Shown piece after piece: positions 8,582-17,276 of a stretch of DNA of 64,000 nt. The DNA lies in assembly GCF_021266465.1 (NCBI RefSeq), contig NZ_CP089848.1, positions 806,001-870,000 on the forward strand, read 5' to 3'. The notes beneath the pieces are model-generated. The model ran no database searches and had not been told where the DNA came from. It saw only the letters and a list, made by a program, of their open reading frames with translations. Position numbers and translations under genes: made by a program. Source of the DNA: Paralcaligenes sp. KSB-10. Lineage in GTDB: Bacteria; Pseudomonadota; Gammaproteobacteria; Burkholderiales; Burkholderiaceae_B. Numbering within the stretch: the stretch's first letter is position 1; each line of letters starts with the position of its first letter.

Positions 8582-9280
8582 CTAGTCAGTTTTGGCTTTT
8601 TGCAGAAAAAATTTGCCTACCGCCAGGACCAGAATAGCCCCAAACGCCCCTACCGCGAGTTCGAATTGCTGAGAAGACGCATGGATAGAGTCGGAAATTT
8701 GATCGATTGAACCGACCAAAGCCGGGTCGCTGACCAGCATTTCTCCTGCGATAAAGCCCAATAAAGCAGCCCCCAGCCAGACAATAATGGGCAAGCGTTC
8801 TATTACTTTCAGTAATAAGGTACTGCCAAAAATAACTAAAGGAATACTGATTGCAAGGCCCAGAATCAACAGAAATGTGTCGCCATTAGCCGCCGCCGCC
8901 ACTGCCACCACATTATCCAGGCTCATGACCAGGTCGGCGATCAGGATGGTGCGTATAGCCGCCCACAAACTGCCATATTGTTTTTCCTTACCCGAGTCGT
9001 CCCCTTCCGGCATGAGCAGGCTTACACCAATATATACAAGCAGGACGGCGCCTATGACCTTCAGCCACGGCAGCAACAACAATTGCGCGGCAACCAATGT
9101 CAGGACAATACGCAAGACAATGGCACCCGCCGATCCGGCAACAATGGCCGTACGCTGCTGCTCGACAGGCAAGGATCGGGCCGCAAGAGCGATGACAACG
9201 GCATTATCGCCCGACAATAAAATATTGACCCAGATTATTTCCAGTAACGCGAACCAAAAAGTTGTAGAACTTAAATCCAT
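8582..9280 (-). CDS. TerC-family integral membrane protein (copy 2)
   Basis: 232 residues, clearly a paralogue of the next gene: same length, same ILLSGDNAVVIALAARS and LIADLVMSLDNVVAVAAAA motifs, and the same C-terminal layout ending in a basic tail. About seven membrane helices. The ATG at 9280 follows AAGGA by 7 nt; the longer reading from 9382 has no such signal. A TATAAT hexamer at 9390-9395 suggests a transcript with about 100 nt of leader. Function probably metal ion homeostasis by family, unproven here. Confidence 0.93.
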   Translation of the reverse strand: MDLSSTTFWFALLEIIWVNILLSGDNAVVIALAARSLPVEQQRTAIVAGSAGAIVLRIVLTLVAAQLLLLPWLKVIGAVLLVYIGVSLLMPEGDDSGKEKQYGSLWAAIRTILIADLVMSLDNVVAVAAAANGDTFLLILGLAISIPLVIFGSTLLLKVIERLPIIVWLGAALLGFIAGEMLVSDPALVGSIDQISDSIHASSQQFELAVGAFGAILVLAVGKFFLQKAKTD

Positions 9281-9389
9281 TCCCCTTTCCTTTTTATGAA
9301 GACCCCCTTCGTTAAACAAATGAGACAGGTGCGCGCCACCCTTTAATATAGGTTGCGAGCCGGCATTGGGTTTGCGGCGCACGGCAAAT

Positions 9390-9395
9390 ATTATA
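9390..9395 (-). promoter_or_regulatory. Probable -10 box for TerC copy 2
   Basis: Perfect TATAAT on the minus strand, 110 nt before the ATG at 9280. No good -35 at 17 nt, so it may need an activator. The resulting leader of about 100 nt is long; I looked for the yybP-ykoY manganese riboswitch, common before TerC-type genes, and did not find its conserved elements. Confidence 0.5.
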
Positions 9396-9682
9396 GTCAG
9401 TTATTCGTAAGCAAGCTTTCAAAGAATGGATTTCATTCGGGCCGATCATGACAAACGCCTGAAACGGCGCCCAAACTTTGATGTTGAGTTGCCCCCATCT
9501 GCAGATACCGCCTTGGAAATTAATAGGCGGTTCCCGGGGAGCCTTGCCCCCGTTCAGACCCGCATTCGACATCGGGCGGCCGGCCACGGGGCCGTCACTG
9601 GCCCGACCACCGGCCGAGCCCCTTTGCGCGTCAGCCCTGGAAAGTTCTCCGGCCCGCTCGACCGCCTTGAAGGCGGTGCCTG
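9396..9682. other. Intergenic region between efflux pump gene and TerC copy 2
   Basis: About 290 nt without a recognisable gene. A 17-nt palindromic stretch ACCGCCTTCAAGGCGGT (minus strand, 9661-9677) just after the pump stop could act as a terminator hairpin, though no T run follows. An open frame of 124 codons starts at 9686 on the minus strand overlapping the pump stop codon, but its product resembles nothing known and it runs into the TerC leader. Confidence 0.4.
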
Positions 9683-12600
9683 TCATGCAACGGGAGTAGA
9701 TGGCGGCTGTTCCGCCTCGTGACGATGGGTGGTTCCGATGAACATGTACATGGCGGGAACCATAAAGAGAGTCAGCATGGTTCCGATCGAAAGGCCTGCG
9801 AAAATAACCAGGCCCATGTCGTGGCGCCCAGCCGCGCCAGCGCCGGATGCCCAGACGAGCGGCACAACGCCCAGGACCATTGCCGCTGTCGTCATCAGGA
9901 TTGGCCGCAGTCGTACCGCTGCCGCTTCTTCAATTGCCTCGCGCTTGCTGCGGCCCGAGCGCTGCAGTTCGTTGGCAAACTGGACTATCAGGATCCCGTG
10001 TTTCGTGATGAGCCCGAGAAGAGTCACAAGGCCCACCTGAGTGTACACATTGATGGAAGCGAAGCCCATGGTGATGAATGCCAGCGCGCCAAAGAGCGCC
10101 GGTGGCACGGAGAACAGGATCACGATGGGGTCTCGGAAGCTCTCGAACTGGAACGCCAGCGCAAGATAGACGATGAGAATCGAGAACAGGAGGAGGCCGA
10201 CGAATCCGCCAGACTCCTGCATGAACTGGCGCGACTCGCCCGAGTAGTCAGCCGAGTATCCCGATGGAGCCACCTTTTGTAGAATCGTGTTCAATTTCGT
10301 CAGCAGTTCGCCTTGGGACAATCCGCTGACCCCTGAAATGGTGGCCGAGTTGAGTTGCTGGAAGTGGTTGATCGACTCCGGCTGCACCGACGTTTCAATA
10401 TGTGCCACCGTACGAGCGGGAATCATCGATCCCGATGGAGTTCGAATGTAGTAGTTCAGAATCTGGTCGGGGTTGAGGCGGTCGACTTGCAGCACCTGCG
10501 GGATCACTTTATATGACCGCCCAGCGGTCGAGAAGTAGTTGACATAGTTGCCGCCTAGCGCGGCCGACAGCGCCGCGCCGACGTCCGCCTCGGTCATCCC
10601 CAGGGCGGCGATCTTCTCCCGGTCGACGACCAGCTTGGCTTGCGGCTTGTCGAGCTTCAGGTCCAGATCCGCGAACCAGAACAGTTTTTCCTTTTGCGCT
10701 TCGGCCAGGACAGCCTGGGCGACTTCATTCAGATTCTCGATGGGCTCTGTCGTGGTGATGACAAACTGGACAGGCAAACCCTGAGAACCCGGTAACGACG
10801 GCAGCGGGAAGGCGGCGATCTTCGCGCCCGCCACTTGGTTCCATTTCTGCTGGAGATCCATGATCAGCTCCGCCTGGGATCGACTGCGCTCTCCCCAGGG
10901 CTTCAGCAGAACCCCGCCCAGCCCCTGATTGAGCGATGGCACACCAGTCAACTGGAACATTTGCTCATACTCGGGTTCCTTGTTCGCGATCTTGAATGCC
11001 TGGTCGGCAAGCATTTCCATCTGCTGGGGCGAGGCATTGGGCGCCCCCTTGATCTGCATGAACACCAAGCCTTGATCCTCGGTCGGAGAGAGCTCGCTCT
11101 TGGCGGTCATGCCGCTGGCTGCCACGAGAATGAACAGGACAAAGCCAAAGATCACAAGCACCGGCCAGACGTTTAACCCACCCGAAAGCACCCGGTGGTA
11201 CCAGCCGCGCAGTCGGTCGAAGTAGTGATCAAGCAGGCGCGCGAATCGCCCCTCTTCCTTCCCGGGCCTGAATAGCCGCGAGGTCATCATGGGAGAGAGA
11301 GTCAACGCCACCACGCCGGACACGGTCACGGCACCAGCCAACGAGAAGCAGAACTCCTTGAAGAGCGCGCCTGTGAGGCCGCTGCGCAATCCGATGGGTA
11401 CATACGCGGCAATCAACACGGCGGTCATGGCGACAATCGGGCCTCCGAGTTCCCGTGCCGCCATGAGCGCTGCCTCCAACACCCCTTTACCTTCTTCCTT
11501 GATATGGCGGTCCACATTTTCGACCACAATAATGGCATCGTCGACAACAAGGCCGATTGCCAGCACAAGGGCGAGAAGCGTCAGAAGGTTGATGGAGTAT
11601 CCGAGCAGGAACATGATGAAGAATGCCCCGATGAGCGAAAGCGGAATCGCCACCAAGGGGACAATCACGGCTCGAAACGAGCCAAGGAACAGGTAGATGA
11701 CGATCGTGACAATAAGCATGGCCTCGGCCAGCGTCTTGACGACCTCATCGATCGACGTATTGATGAATTCCGTGGAGTCGTAGACGATATTGCCTCGAAC
11801 GCCCGCTGGCAATTGAGATTGCAGATCGGGAAACGCCTTGCGTACACTTTCCGCGACGGTCAGGATATTGGCATTTGGCGCCACCTTGATGCCGATGAAC
11901 ACGGAGCGTTTGCCGGAGAATGCGACGCTGGTGTTGTAGTCCTCCGCGCCCAGTGTGACGTTCGCTACATCTTCCAGGTGCACGAGTGCGTCGCCGTTGT
12001 GCTTGACGACGAGTCGCTTGAACTCGGCTACGCTGTGCAGATCCGTTCCAGCGGTCAGATCGACCGTCACCATCTGCCCTTTTGTCGAACCGACCGCGGA
12101 TAAATAATTGTTGTTCGACAAGGCAGTGGAAACGTCCTGTGCCGTAACGTTGTGGGCTGCCAGCTTGTTCGGGTCCAGCCAGGCGCGAAGAGCGAATTGG
12201 CGCCCCCCAAGGATCTCCGCGGTCTGCACGCCTTCGATCGAATCGAGTTTGGGCTTGACGACCCGCACAAGATAATCGGTGATGTTGTTCGTGGGTATTA
12301 CATCGCTGAAGAAGCCCAGGTACATGGCGTCCGTGGTCTGTCCAACCGCCACTGTCAGCACCGGCTGCTGGGCCTGCGCCGGGAGCTGGTTCTTCACCGA
12401 GTTGATCTGGGTGTTGATCTCGGTCAGTGCCTTGCTGGAGTCGTAGTTGAGCCGCAGCGTTGCCGTAATTGTCGACACCCCTGTGATGCTCGAGGAGGAC
12501 AAGTAATCGATGCCTTGCGCCTGTGCGATGGCCGATTCGAGTGGCTGTGTGATAAAGCCGGCTACCGTGGCGGCGTCGGCGCCGTAGTAGCTTGTCATAA

Positions 12601-12739
12601 TGGTGACCACCGTGTTTTCGGTGCGCGGCCACTGATTAATGGGCAGGTCGGAGATCGATCGCAACCCCAGTATCAGGATAAGCAGCGAAATAACGATGGC
12701 CCAGACCGGTCGCTTGATGAAGGTATCGGTGAATTTCAT
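9683..12739 (-). CDS. RND multidrug efflux permease, HAE1/AcrB type
   Basis: 1018 residues, the size of AcrB/MexB-like pumps. Starts MKFTDTFIKRPVWAIVISLL (first membrane helix), has the large periplasmic porter loops (PLESAIAQAQGIDYLSSSS; a second loop after residue 540), and the proton-relay aspartate pair in helix 4 in LAIGLVVDDAIIVVENVDRH. The second half mirrors the first, as in all RND pumps. It would form the inner-membrane trimer that exports drugs or other amphiphiles through the outer membrane factor encoded two genes upstream. Begins 8 nt after the adaptor stop. Substrates cannot be predicted from the sequence. Confidence 0.96.
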   Translation of the reverse strand: MKFTDTFIKRPVWAIVISLLILILGLRSISDLPINQWPRTENTVVTIMTSYYGADAATVAGFITQPLESAIAQAQGIDYLSSSSITGVSTITATLRLNYDSSKALTEINTQINSVKNQLPAQAQQPVLTVAVGQTTDAMYLGFFSDVIPTNNITDYLVRVVKPKLDSIEGVQTAEILGGRQFALRAWLDPNKLAAHNVTAQDVSTALSNNNYLSAVGSTKGQMVTVDLTAGTDLHSVAEFKRLVVKHNGDALVHLEDVANVTLGAEDYNTSVAFSGKRSVFIGIKVAPNANILTVAESVRKAFPDLQSQLPAGVRGNIVYDSTEFINTSIDEVVKTLAEAMLIVTIVIYLFLGSFRAVIVPLVAIPLSLIGAFFIMFLLGYSINLLTLLALVLAIGLVVDDAIIVVENVDRHIKEEGKGVLEAALMAARELGGPIVAMTAVLIAAYVPIGLRSGLTGALFKEFCFSLAGAVTVSGVVALTLSPMMTSRLFRPGKEEGRFARLLDHYFDRLRGWYHRVLSGGLNVWPVLVIFGFVLFILVAASGMTAKSELSPTEDQGLVFMQIKGAPNASPQQMEMLADQAFKIANKEPEYEQMFQLTGVPSLNQGLGGVLLKPWGERSRSQAELIMDLQQKWNQVAGAKIAAFPLPSLPGSQGLPVQFVITTTEPIENLNEVAQAVLAEAQKEKLFWFADLDLKLDKPQAKLVVDREKIAALGMTEADVGAALSAALGGNYVNYFSTAGRSYKVIPQVLQVDRLNPDQILNYYIRTPSGSMIPARTVAHIETSVQPESINHFQQLNSATISGVSGLSQGELLTKLNTILQKVAPSGYSADYSGESRQFMQESGGFVGLLLFSILIVYLALAFQFESFRDPIVILFSVPPALFGALAFITMGFASINVYTQVGLVTLLGLITKHGILIVQFANELQRSGRSKREAIEEAAAVRLRPILMTTAAMVLGVVPLVWASGAGAAGRHDMGLVIFAGLSIGTMLTLFMVPAMYMFIGTTHRHEAEQPPSTPVA

Positions 12740-12747
12740 GGGAGGCC

Positions 12748-13944
12748 CTATCGTTCTTGCGGAGTCGGGGATACGGCGTTCAAGGGAGTGCTGCGGTTAT
12801 CGACCTTCACCGGCGAGCCATTCTTCAGCTTCATCTGGCCACTCGTGATCACTACGTCGCCCTCCTTCACGCCAGACAGGATGGCGACCTGGTCACCACG
12901 GGCCGGGCCCGTTTCGATGAACGTCTGCTGGGCCGTGAGAACATCCTTGCCTTGCTCGTCCTTCTTATGTACCGCGATGAAGACTGTCGTCCCATAAGGG
13001 TTGTAGGTCACGGCGGTTTGTGGAACGGTGAGGTAGTGCTGCACCGCTCCCGACTCGACGACGGCGCGGGCAAACATTCCCGGCATTAATTTTTGCTTCG
13101 GATTCCCAATGGTCGCCTCGACGGCGACGTTCCGCGTGGCCGGATCGAACTTCGCGTCGATTGCACTCACCTTCCCGACGAAGGTTTGCTTGGGCAGACC
13201 GGTCGCAGTGACCGAGACGGCTTGGCCGGTGGCAATCGCCTCGAGCTGCGCTTGGGGTATATTGAAGTCGATGTATATGGGATCGAATGTCTGCAGTGTT
13301 GCGATCTTGTCGCCGGGGTTGAGATATTGGCCGGGATTGACACTGGTGATGCCAATCCGCCCGGCAAACGGCGCGCGTATCGTTTTCTTCGCGACCAAAG
13401 CCCGCTGTTGTTCCGCCGCCGCGCGTTTCGCTTTAAAGTCGGCATCGTCAGAATCGACTTGCGCCTGCGACACCGCGCTCACTTTAAGCTGTGCTTTGTC
13501 GCGCTTGAGGACAGTTGCGGCCAAATTGGCGGTCGCCTCGAGCGAATGAAGCTGCGCGACATCGGCATCCGCATTCAGCTGGACGAGAAGATCGCCGGCC
13601 GAAACGTCCAGCCCCGGCTTGAACGCAATGGTGCGGACGATGCCGCCAACTTCTGTCGTGACATCGACGCCGCGAACAGCTTTCATCGATCCCACGGCAG
13701 AGACGCTCGGTTGCCAATCGGCGAACTGCGCATTGATGGTCGTAACCACGGCGGGCGGTTGAGGGGCTTTTGATTGTGCGATCAGCTTCGATATCTGGAT
13801 GAACTTCACACCGCCGATGATCAGGACGATGATCAAAACCACCCCAATCATGGCGATCATCGGCCGAAGCAATCGTCGTTTGCGCGCGCCGCCGGGTTCG
13901 GTCGACTGGATGGACGGGGACGAGGCGGTCTTAATTTCAGCCAT
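12748..13944 (-). CDS. RND efflux periplasmic adaptor (membrane fusion protein)
   Basis: 398 residues. A cytoplasmic basic stretch (KRRLLRP) and one signal-anchor helix (IAMIGVVLIIVLIIGG, about 29-46) rather than a lipobox, then the adaptor folds: lipoyl half-motifs around VRGVDVTTEVGGIVRTIAF and IRAPFAGRIGITSVNPGQY, a short helical hairpin between them, and beta-barrel domains ending in GDVVITSGQMKLKNGSPV. It bridges pump and outer membrane factor. The ATG at 13944 overlaps the stop of the upstream gene (ATGGCTGA), so the three structural genes are translationally coupled. Confidence 0.95.
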   Translation of the reverse strand: MAEIKTASSPSIQSTEPGGARKRRLLRPMIAMIGVVLIIVLIIGGVKFIQISKLIAQSKAPQPPAVVTTINAQFADWQPSVSAVGSMKAVRGVDVTTEVGGIVRTIAFKPGLDVSAGDLLVQLNADADVAQLHSLEATANLAATVLKRDKAQLKVSAVSQAQVDSDDADFKAKRAAAEQQRALVAKKTIRAPFAGRIGITSVNPGQYLNPGDKIATLQTFDPIYIDFNIPQAQLEAIATGQAVSVTATGLPKQTFVGKVSAIDAKFDPATRNVAVEATIGNPKQKLMPGMFARAVVESGAVQHYLTVPQTAVTYNPYGTTVFIAVHKKDEQGKDVLTAQQTFIETGPARGDQVAILSGVKEGDVVITSGQMKLKNGSPVKVDNRSTPLNAVSPTPQER

Positions 13945-15493
13945 GGGTCTTCTCACTAATTCTATTGTTCAAATCGGTCGAACTGCCCGAGGCGGCGGGA
14001 TCCACATCCGTGCGGTTCCACCACCCGCCGCCCAGAGCCTGGAACAGCGCAGTCGTATCGCTATAGCGGGCGGCCTGTGCCCGGACCCGCGTAAGGACCG
14101 CGTTTTGATAGGTTTGTTGCGCGGTGAGCAGATTCAGATAGCCAACCGCGCCAAGCCGAAACTGAGCCTGCGCAAGAGCCAGGCTTTCCTGGGCGGCACG
14201 TTCGGCCGCCACCTGCTGGGCGAGCGCGTCGGCATCGGCTTCCAGGGCCCGCAGCGCGTTGGATACATCCTGGAATGCGGCAACCACCGTGCCGCGGTAA
14301 CGTGCGGCCGATTCGTCATACGCCGCCACGGCTGCGCGCTTGCGGTGTTTGAGCGCCCCCGCGTCGAAAATCGGCTGGGTGATCGATCCAATGAGGCTCC
14401 AAACTCCTGTGCCTGAGGTAAACAATTTGCTGACGCTCGATGCACCGGAGCCAAGCGACCCGGTGAGGTTGAACTGGGGCAGTTGATTGGCCACGGCAAC
14501 ACCGATATTGGCACTGGCTTGATGCAGTTGAGCCTCGGCGGAACGCACATCCGGCCGCTGTTGCACGATGGCCGAGGGCAGGCTGACCGGCAACTCTTCC
14601 GGCAGATGGAGGGATGCCAGATCAAAACTCTCGCCGCGATCCTGGTTGGGAAAGCGGCCGAGATAAGCCATCAATTGGTTGCGCGTTTGCGCGAGTTGCT
14701 TTTGCAGGGCCGGCAAGGTGGCGCGCGTTTGTGCGAGTGCCGCCTCCTGAGCGAGTACGTTGATACTGGAGATAGCCCCAAGCCACCGCTGAGACTTCAA
14801 AAGATTGAGCTGATCGTTTTGAAGCTCGATGATTTTCTCGGTTGCAGCCACCTGATCGCGCACGGATGCCAGGCTTATGGCCGTGTTGACGACATTCGAA
14901 CTCAATGTCAGATAAGTCGCCTCCAGTTGGTAGCGTTCATACTCGGCCTGCGCAGCGGACGATTCAATCTGGCGGCGGGTACCACCGAAAACATCCGGGG
15001 CATAGGAAACGCTCAAGGACGCTGAATGGACGGTCAGGATCTGCGAGAGCGAGCTGCTGGAACTGGCCGCACCGGTCGAGCTTAAACCCGATATCTTCTC
15101 CCGGGTACTGGACGCCGTGGCGCTCAGGGATGGAAACAGCGATGCCTGATCGGCATAGACCAGCTCGTTGGCTCGGCGAAGCGCGGCTTGAGCGGCGGCA
15201 ATATCCGGATTGGCCCGAAGTGCCTCGTCGACCAGCGCGTTCAGCGTCGGCGAGCGGAAAAGCGTCCACCATTGCCCGGGAATATCCATTCCGGCGACAA
15301 GCCGCTGCGCGGCGCCGCCTGCCGCCACGTCGGCCGAAGCCGTTGTCGGCCTTAACTTGTCTCGTGAATAGTCGGCGTTTTGAGCGACATTGGGCCGGAC
15401 GAAGTTTGGCCCCACTGCACAGCCGGCAAGCGCTGTAAGGCAAAGCAAACTCAGAGGAGCGAGAAGCTGCGACAGGCGGGAGGCGGCGCTCAT
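13937..15493 (-). CDS. Outer membrane efflux lipoprotein, NodT/OprM family
   Basis: 518 residues. Lipoprotein signal with lipobox LAGC (Cys near residue 25: LTALAGCAVGPNFVRP), then the duplicated TolC-type repeat: NPDIAAAQAALRRANELVYA in the first half and RPDVRSAEAQLHQASANIGV in the second, with LGAISSINVLAQEAALAQTR and LGAVGYLNLLTAQQTYQNAV at the ends of the two coiled-coil halves. Forms the trimeric outer membrane channel. The ATG overlaps the tetR stop as ATGA, so expression depends directly on the repressor message. The unusual position (regulator, then channel, adaptor, pump) gives one polycistronic unit. Confidence 0.95.
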   Translation of the reverse strand: MSAASRLSQLLAPLSLLCLTALAGCAVGPNFVRPNVAQNADYSRDKLRPTTASADVAAGGAAQRLVAGMDIPGQWWTLFRSPTLNALVDEALRANPDIAAAQAALRRANELVYADQASLFPSLSATASSTREKISGLSSTGAASSSSSLSQILTVHSASLSVSYAPDVFGGTRRQIESSAAQAEYERYQLEATYLTLSSNVVNTAISLASVRDQVAATEKIIELQNDQLNLLKSQRWLGAISSINVLAQEAALAQTRATLPALQKQLAQTRNQLMAYLGRFPNQDRGESFDLASLHLPEELPVSLPSAIVQQRPDVRSAEAQLHQASANIGVAVANQLPQFNLTGSLGSGASSVSKLFTSGTGVWSLIGSITQPIFDAGALKHRKRAAVAAYDESAARYRGTVVAAFQDVSNALRALEADADALAQQVAAERAAQESLALAQAQFRLGAVGYLNLLTAQQTYQNAVLTRVRAQAARYSDTTALFQALGGGWWNRTDVDPAASGSSTDLNNRISEKTHG

Positions 15494-16179
15494 TTCCGCC
15501 CCCCATTGTGTTCTTCCGAACGAATCGCAGGCCCCATCAGGCCCCTCATCAAAAGTGCAACGGCGTGGCGCTGAATCTGCTCGCGGCCAAGGCTCATCAT
15601 GGTGTCGCCCTCGTGCCAGACGCAAGAGCTCGTCGCCTGCGGCAACATCACTTGGGCCAGCATCGAGGTGAACAACAGATCGGGTTCGATCTCTGAATTG
15701 ACCTCGCCACGGGATTGCGCCTCGACGATTTTCTGGCGGAAGGCAATGCTGCGGTCGCGCGGGATGCGACGAAGCAGGCGTTCGCGCAGCAAACCGCCGA
15801 CCTGGACGATTTCCCGCAGCCAGAGCGATGGTACCCAAGGTGCGGCATCCGTTACCTCGAACATCCGTGTCAACAGCCCCCGGATCAGTTCTATGGCGCT
15901 TTCGTGTTCGATGTCGGCAGGCTCCCAGATCGCCTGTATCAGCGGCCCGAGACGTTCCTCGACCACCGCATCGTAGAGTTTCTCGCGCGTCTCGAACCAG
16001 TAATGCACCATCGCCGAGGTCACTTTCCCAGCCTTCGCGATCTGCGCAATGGTCGTGTTGGCAATGCCGCGGTCCGAGAACAACAGGATCGCGGTGTCCA
16101 GCAGGCGCTCACGCCCAGACGTGTCGTCTTTACGAGATCGCCGACCACCAGAGGTACGTTGTTCGGGCTTCTGTTCCAT
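15490..16179 (-). CDS. TetR/AcrR-family transcriptional regulator of the efflux operon
   Basis: 229 residues. N-terminal helix-turn-helix at about residues 23-68 with the family pattern LLDTAILLFSDRGIANTTIA, IAKAGKVTSAMVHYWF and ETREKLYDAV. The C-terminal ligand domain is variable and does not identify the inducer. It is the first gene of the efflux operon and its start lies just downstream of two near-identical 20-bp operators, so autorepression and joint repression of the pump genes is the simplest reading. Its last codons overlap the channel gene (ATGA). Confidence 0.93.
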   Translation of the reverse strand: MEQKPEQRTSGGRRSRKDDTSGRERLLDTAILLFSDRGIANTTIAQIAKAGKVTSAMVHYWFETREKLYDAVVEERLGPLIQAIWEPADIEHESAIELIRGLLTRMFEVTDAAPWVPSLWLREIVQVGGLLRERLLRRIPRDRSIAFRQKIVEAQSRGEVNSEIEPDLLFTSMLAQVMLPQATSSCVWHEGDTMMSLGREQIQRHAVALLMRGLMGPAIRSEEHNGGRK

Positions 16180-16188
16180 GATTGTTCT

Positions 16189-16208
16189 CTAATTAACTGA
16201 TTAGTTAA
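16189..16208 (-). promoter_or_regulatory. Operator A (proximal) of the tetR-efflux operon
   Basis: Plus-strand reading CTAATTAACTGATTAGTTAA. It matches operator B at 17 of 20 positions, lies 67 bp from it, and contains a partial palindrome (TTAACT, spacer, AGTTAA). It sits 10 nt before the tetR ATG, where a bound repressor would block elongation or ribosome access. Confidence 0.75.
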
Positions 16209-16252
16209 GTTTTTAGTTCCGAGGATTTTGAATATTTCTGGTTTGTCGGCGT

Positions 16253-16281
16253 ATACTAATTGATTGGTTAGTTAATCGCAA
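16253..16281 (-). promoter_or_regulatory. tetR-efflux promoter with operator B in the spacer
   Basis: Minus strand TTGCGA (16276-16281) and TAGTAT (16253-16258) with exactly 17 nt between. The second operator copy, plus-strand CTAATTGATTGGTTAGTTAA at 16256-16275, fills the spacer. This is the textbook geometry for TetR-type repression. Predicted start of transcription is near 16246, giving a leader of about 67 nt that carries operator A. Confidence 0.7.
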
Positions 16282-16328
16282 GTGCGTTCTGGCCCCTTCA
16301 GGATGAAGGGCCGCTGATCGGTCCGAAC

Positions 16329-16356
16329 AAAAAAGCCCGCCTAAGCGGGCTTTTTT
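16329..16356 (-). terminator. Bidirectional terminator after sucCD
   Basis: GCCCGC, loop CTAA, GCGGGC flanked on both sides by A/T runs (six A before, six T after). It lies 17 nt beyond the sucD stop and ends the sucCD transcript; it also insulates the efflux operon promoter. Confidence 0.93.
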
Positions 16357-16372
16357 ATATGGCTTTGTCGAC

Positions 16373-17254
16373 CTACAACATCGACTTCAGCAACTTGCCC
16401 ATTTCGGACGGGTTGCGCGTGGTGCGAATGCCGCACGCTTCCATGATTTCCAGCTTGGCATCCGCCGTATCGGCGCCACCCGAGATCAGCGCACCGGCGT
16501 GGCCCATGCGCTTGCCTGCCGGAGCGGTAACGCCGGCAATAAAGCCGACCACCGGTTTTTTCATATTGTCTTTGGCCCACTGCGCCGCATTGACTTCATC
16601 GGGGCCGCCGATTTCGCCGATCATGATGACGGCATCCGTTTCGGGATCGTCGTTGAATCGCTGCAAGATATCGATATGCTTCAGGCCGTTGATGGGGTCT
16701 CCGCCGATACCAACGGCGCTCGATTGGCCCAGACCCAGTTCGGTAACCTGGGCGACGGCTTCATAAGTCAGGGTGCCGGAGCGGCTGACGATGCCGATGC
16801 GGCCCTTGCGATGGATATGAGCAGGCATGATCCCGATCTTGATTTCATCGGGAGTGATCAGGCCTGGGCAATTGGGTCCCAGCAACAAGGTTTTCTTGTT
16901 TTGATCGCGCATGCGGTTACGCACTTCAAGCATGTCGCGAACGGGGATGCCTTCGGTAATGCAGATGACCAGGTCCAGATCGGCTTCGACAGCCTCCCAG
17001 ATTGCCGCGGCGGCGCCCGCGGGCGGAACGTAGATGACCGAAACGCTTGCTCCGGTTTGTGCCTTGGCATCTTTTACCGAAGCGAAAATAGGAATGCCTT
17101 CGAAATCCTCACCCGCTTTCTTGGGATGCACACCGGCCACAAAAGCGGCCTTGCCATTGGCGTATTCACGGCACATGCGCGTGTGGAACTGGCCGGTTTT
17201 CCCGGTAATTCCCTGGGTAATAACTTTAGTGTCTTTGTTGATCAAAATCGACAT
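16373..17254 (-). CDS. sucD: Succinyl-CoA synthetase alpha subunit
   Basis: 293 residues, full length. CoA-binding fold ITQGITGKTGQFHTRMCREY at the N-terminus, LLGPNCPGLITPDE in the middle, and the phosphohistidine in GKRMGHAGALISGG (His near residue 247). With SucC it interconverts succinyl-CoA and succinate with nucleotide phosphorylation in the TCA cycle. Starts 22 nt after sucC and is followed by a strong terminator. Confidence 0.98.
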   Translation of the reverse strand: MSILINKDTKVITQGITGKTGQFHTRMCREYANGKAAFVAGVHPKKAGEDFEGIPIFASVKDAKAQTGASVSVIYVPPAGAAAAIWEAVEADLDLVICITEGIPVRDMLEVRNRMRDQNKKTLLLGPNCPGLITPDEIKIGIMPAHIHRKGRIGIVSRSGTLTYEAVAQVTELGLGQSSAVGIGGDPINGLKHIDILQRFNDDPETDAVIMIGEIGGPDEVNAAQWAKDNMKKPVVGFIAGVTAPAGKRMGHAGALISGGADTADAKLEIMEACGIRTTRNPSEMGKLLKSML

Positions 17255-17276
17255 TTACAAATCCTCGGCAATATTC

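Noticed and set aside
9281-9389. Manganese (yybP-ykoY) riboswitch in the TerC leader
   Set aside because: The leader length is right, but the conserved GGGGAGUAG and GUCAACA-type elements are absent.
9312-9686. Open frame of 124 codons on the minus strand whose ATG overlaps the efflux pump stop codon
   Set aside because: The overlap looks like coupling, but the product resembles no family I know, it has no clear domain character, and its second half runs through the TerC -10 box and leader.
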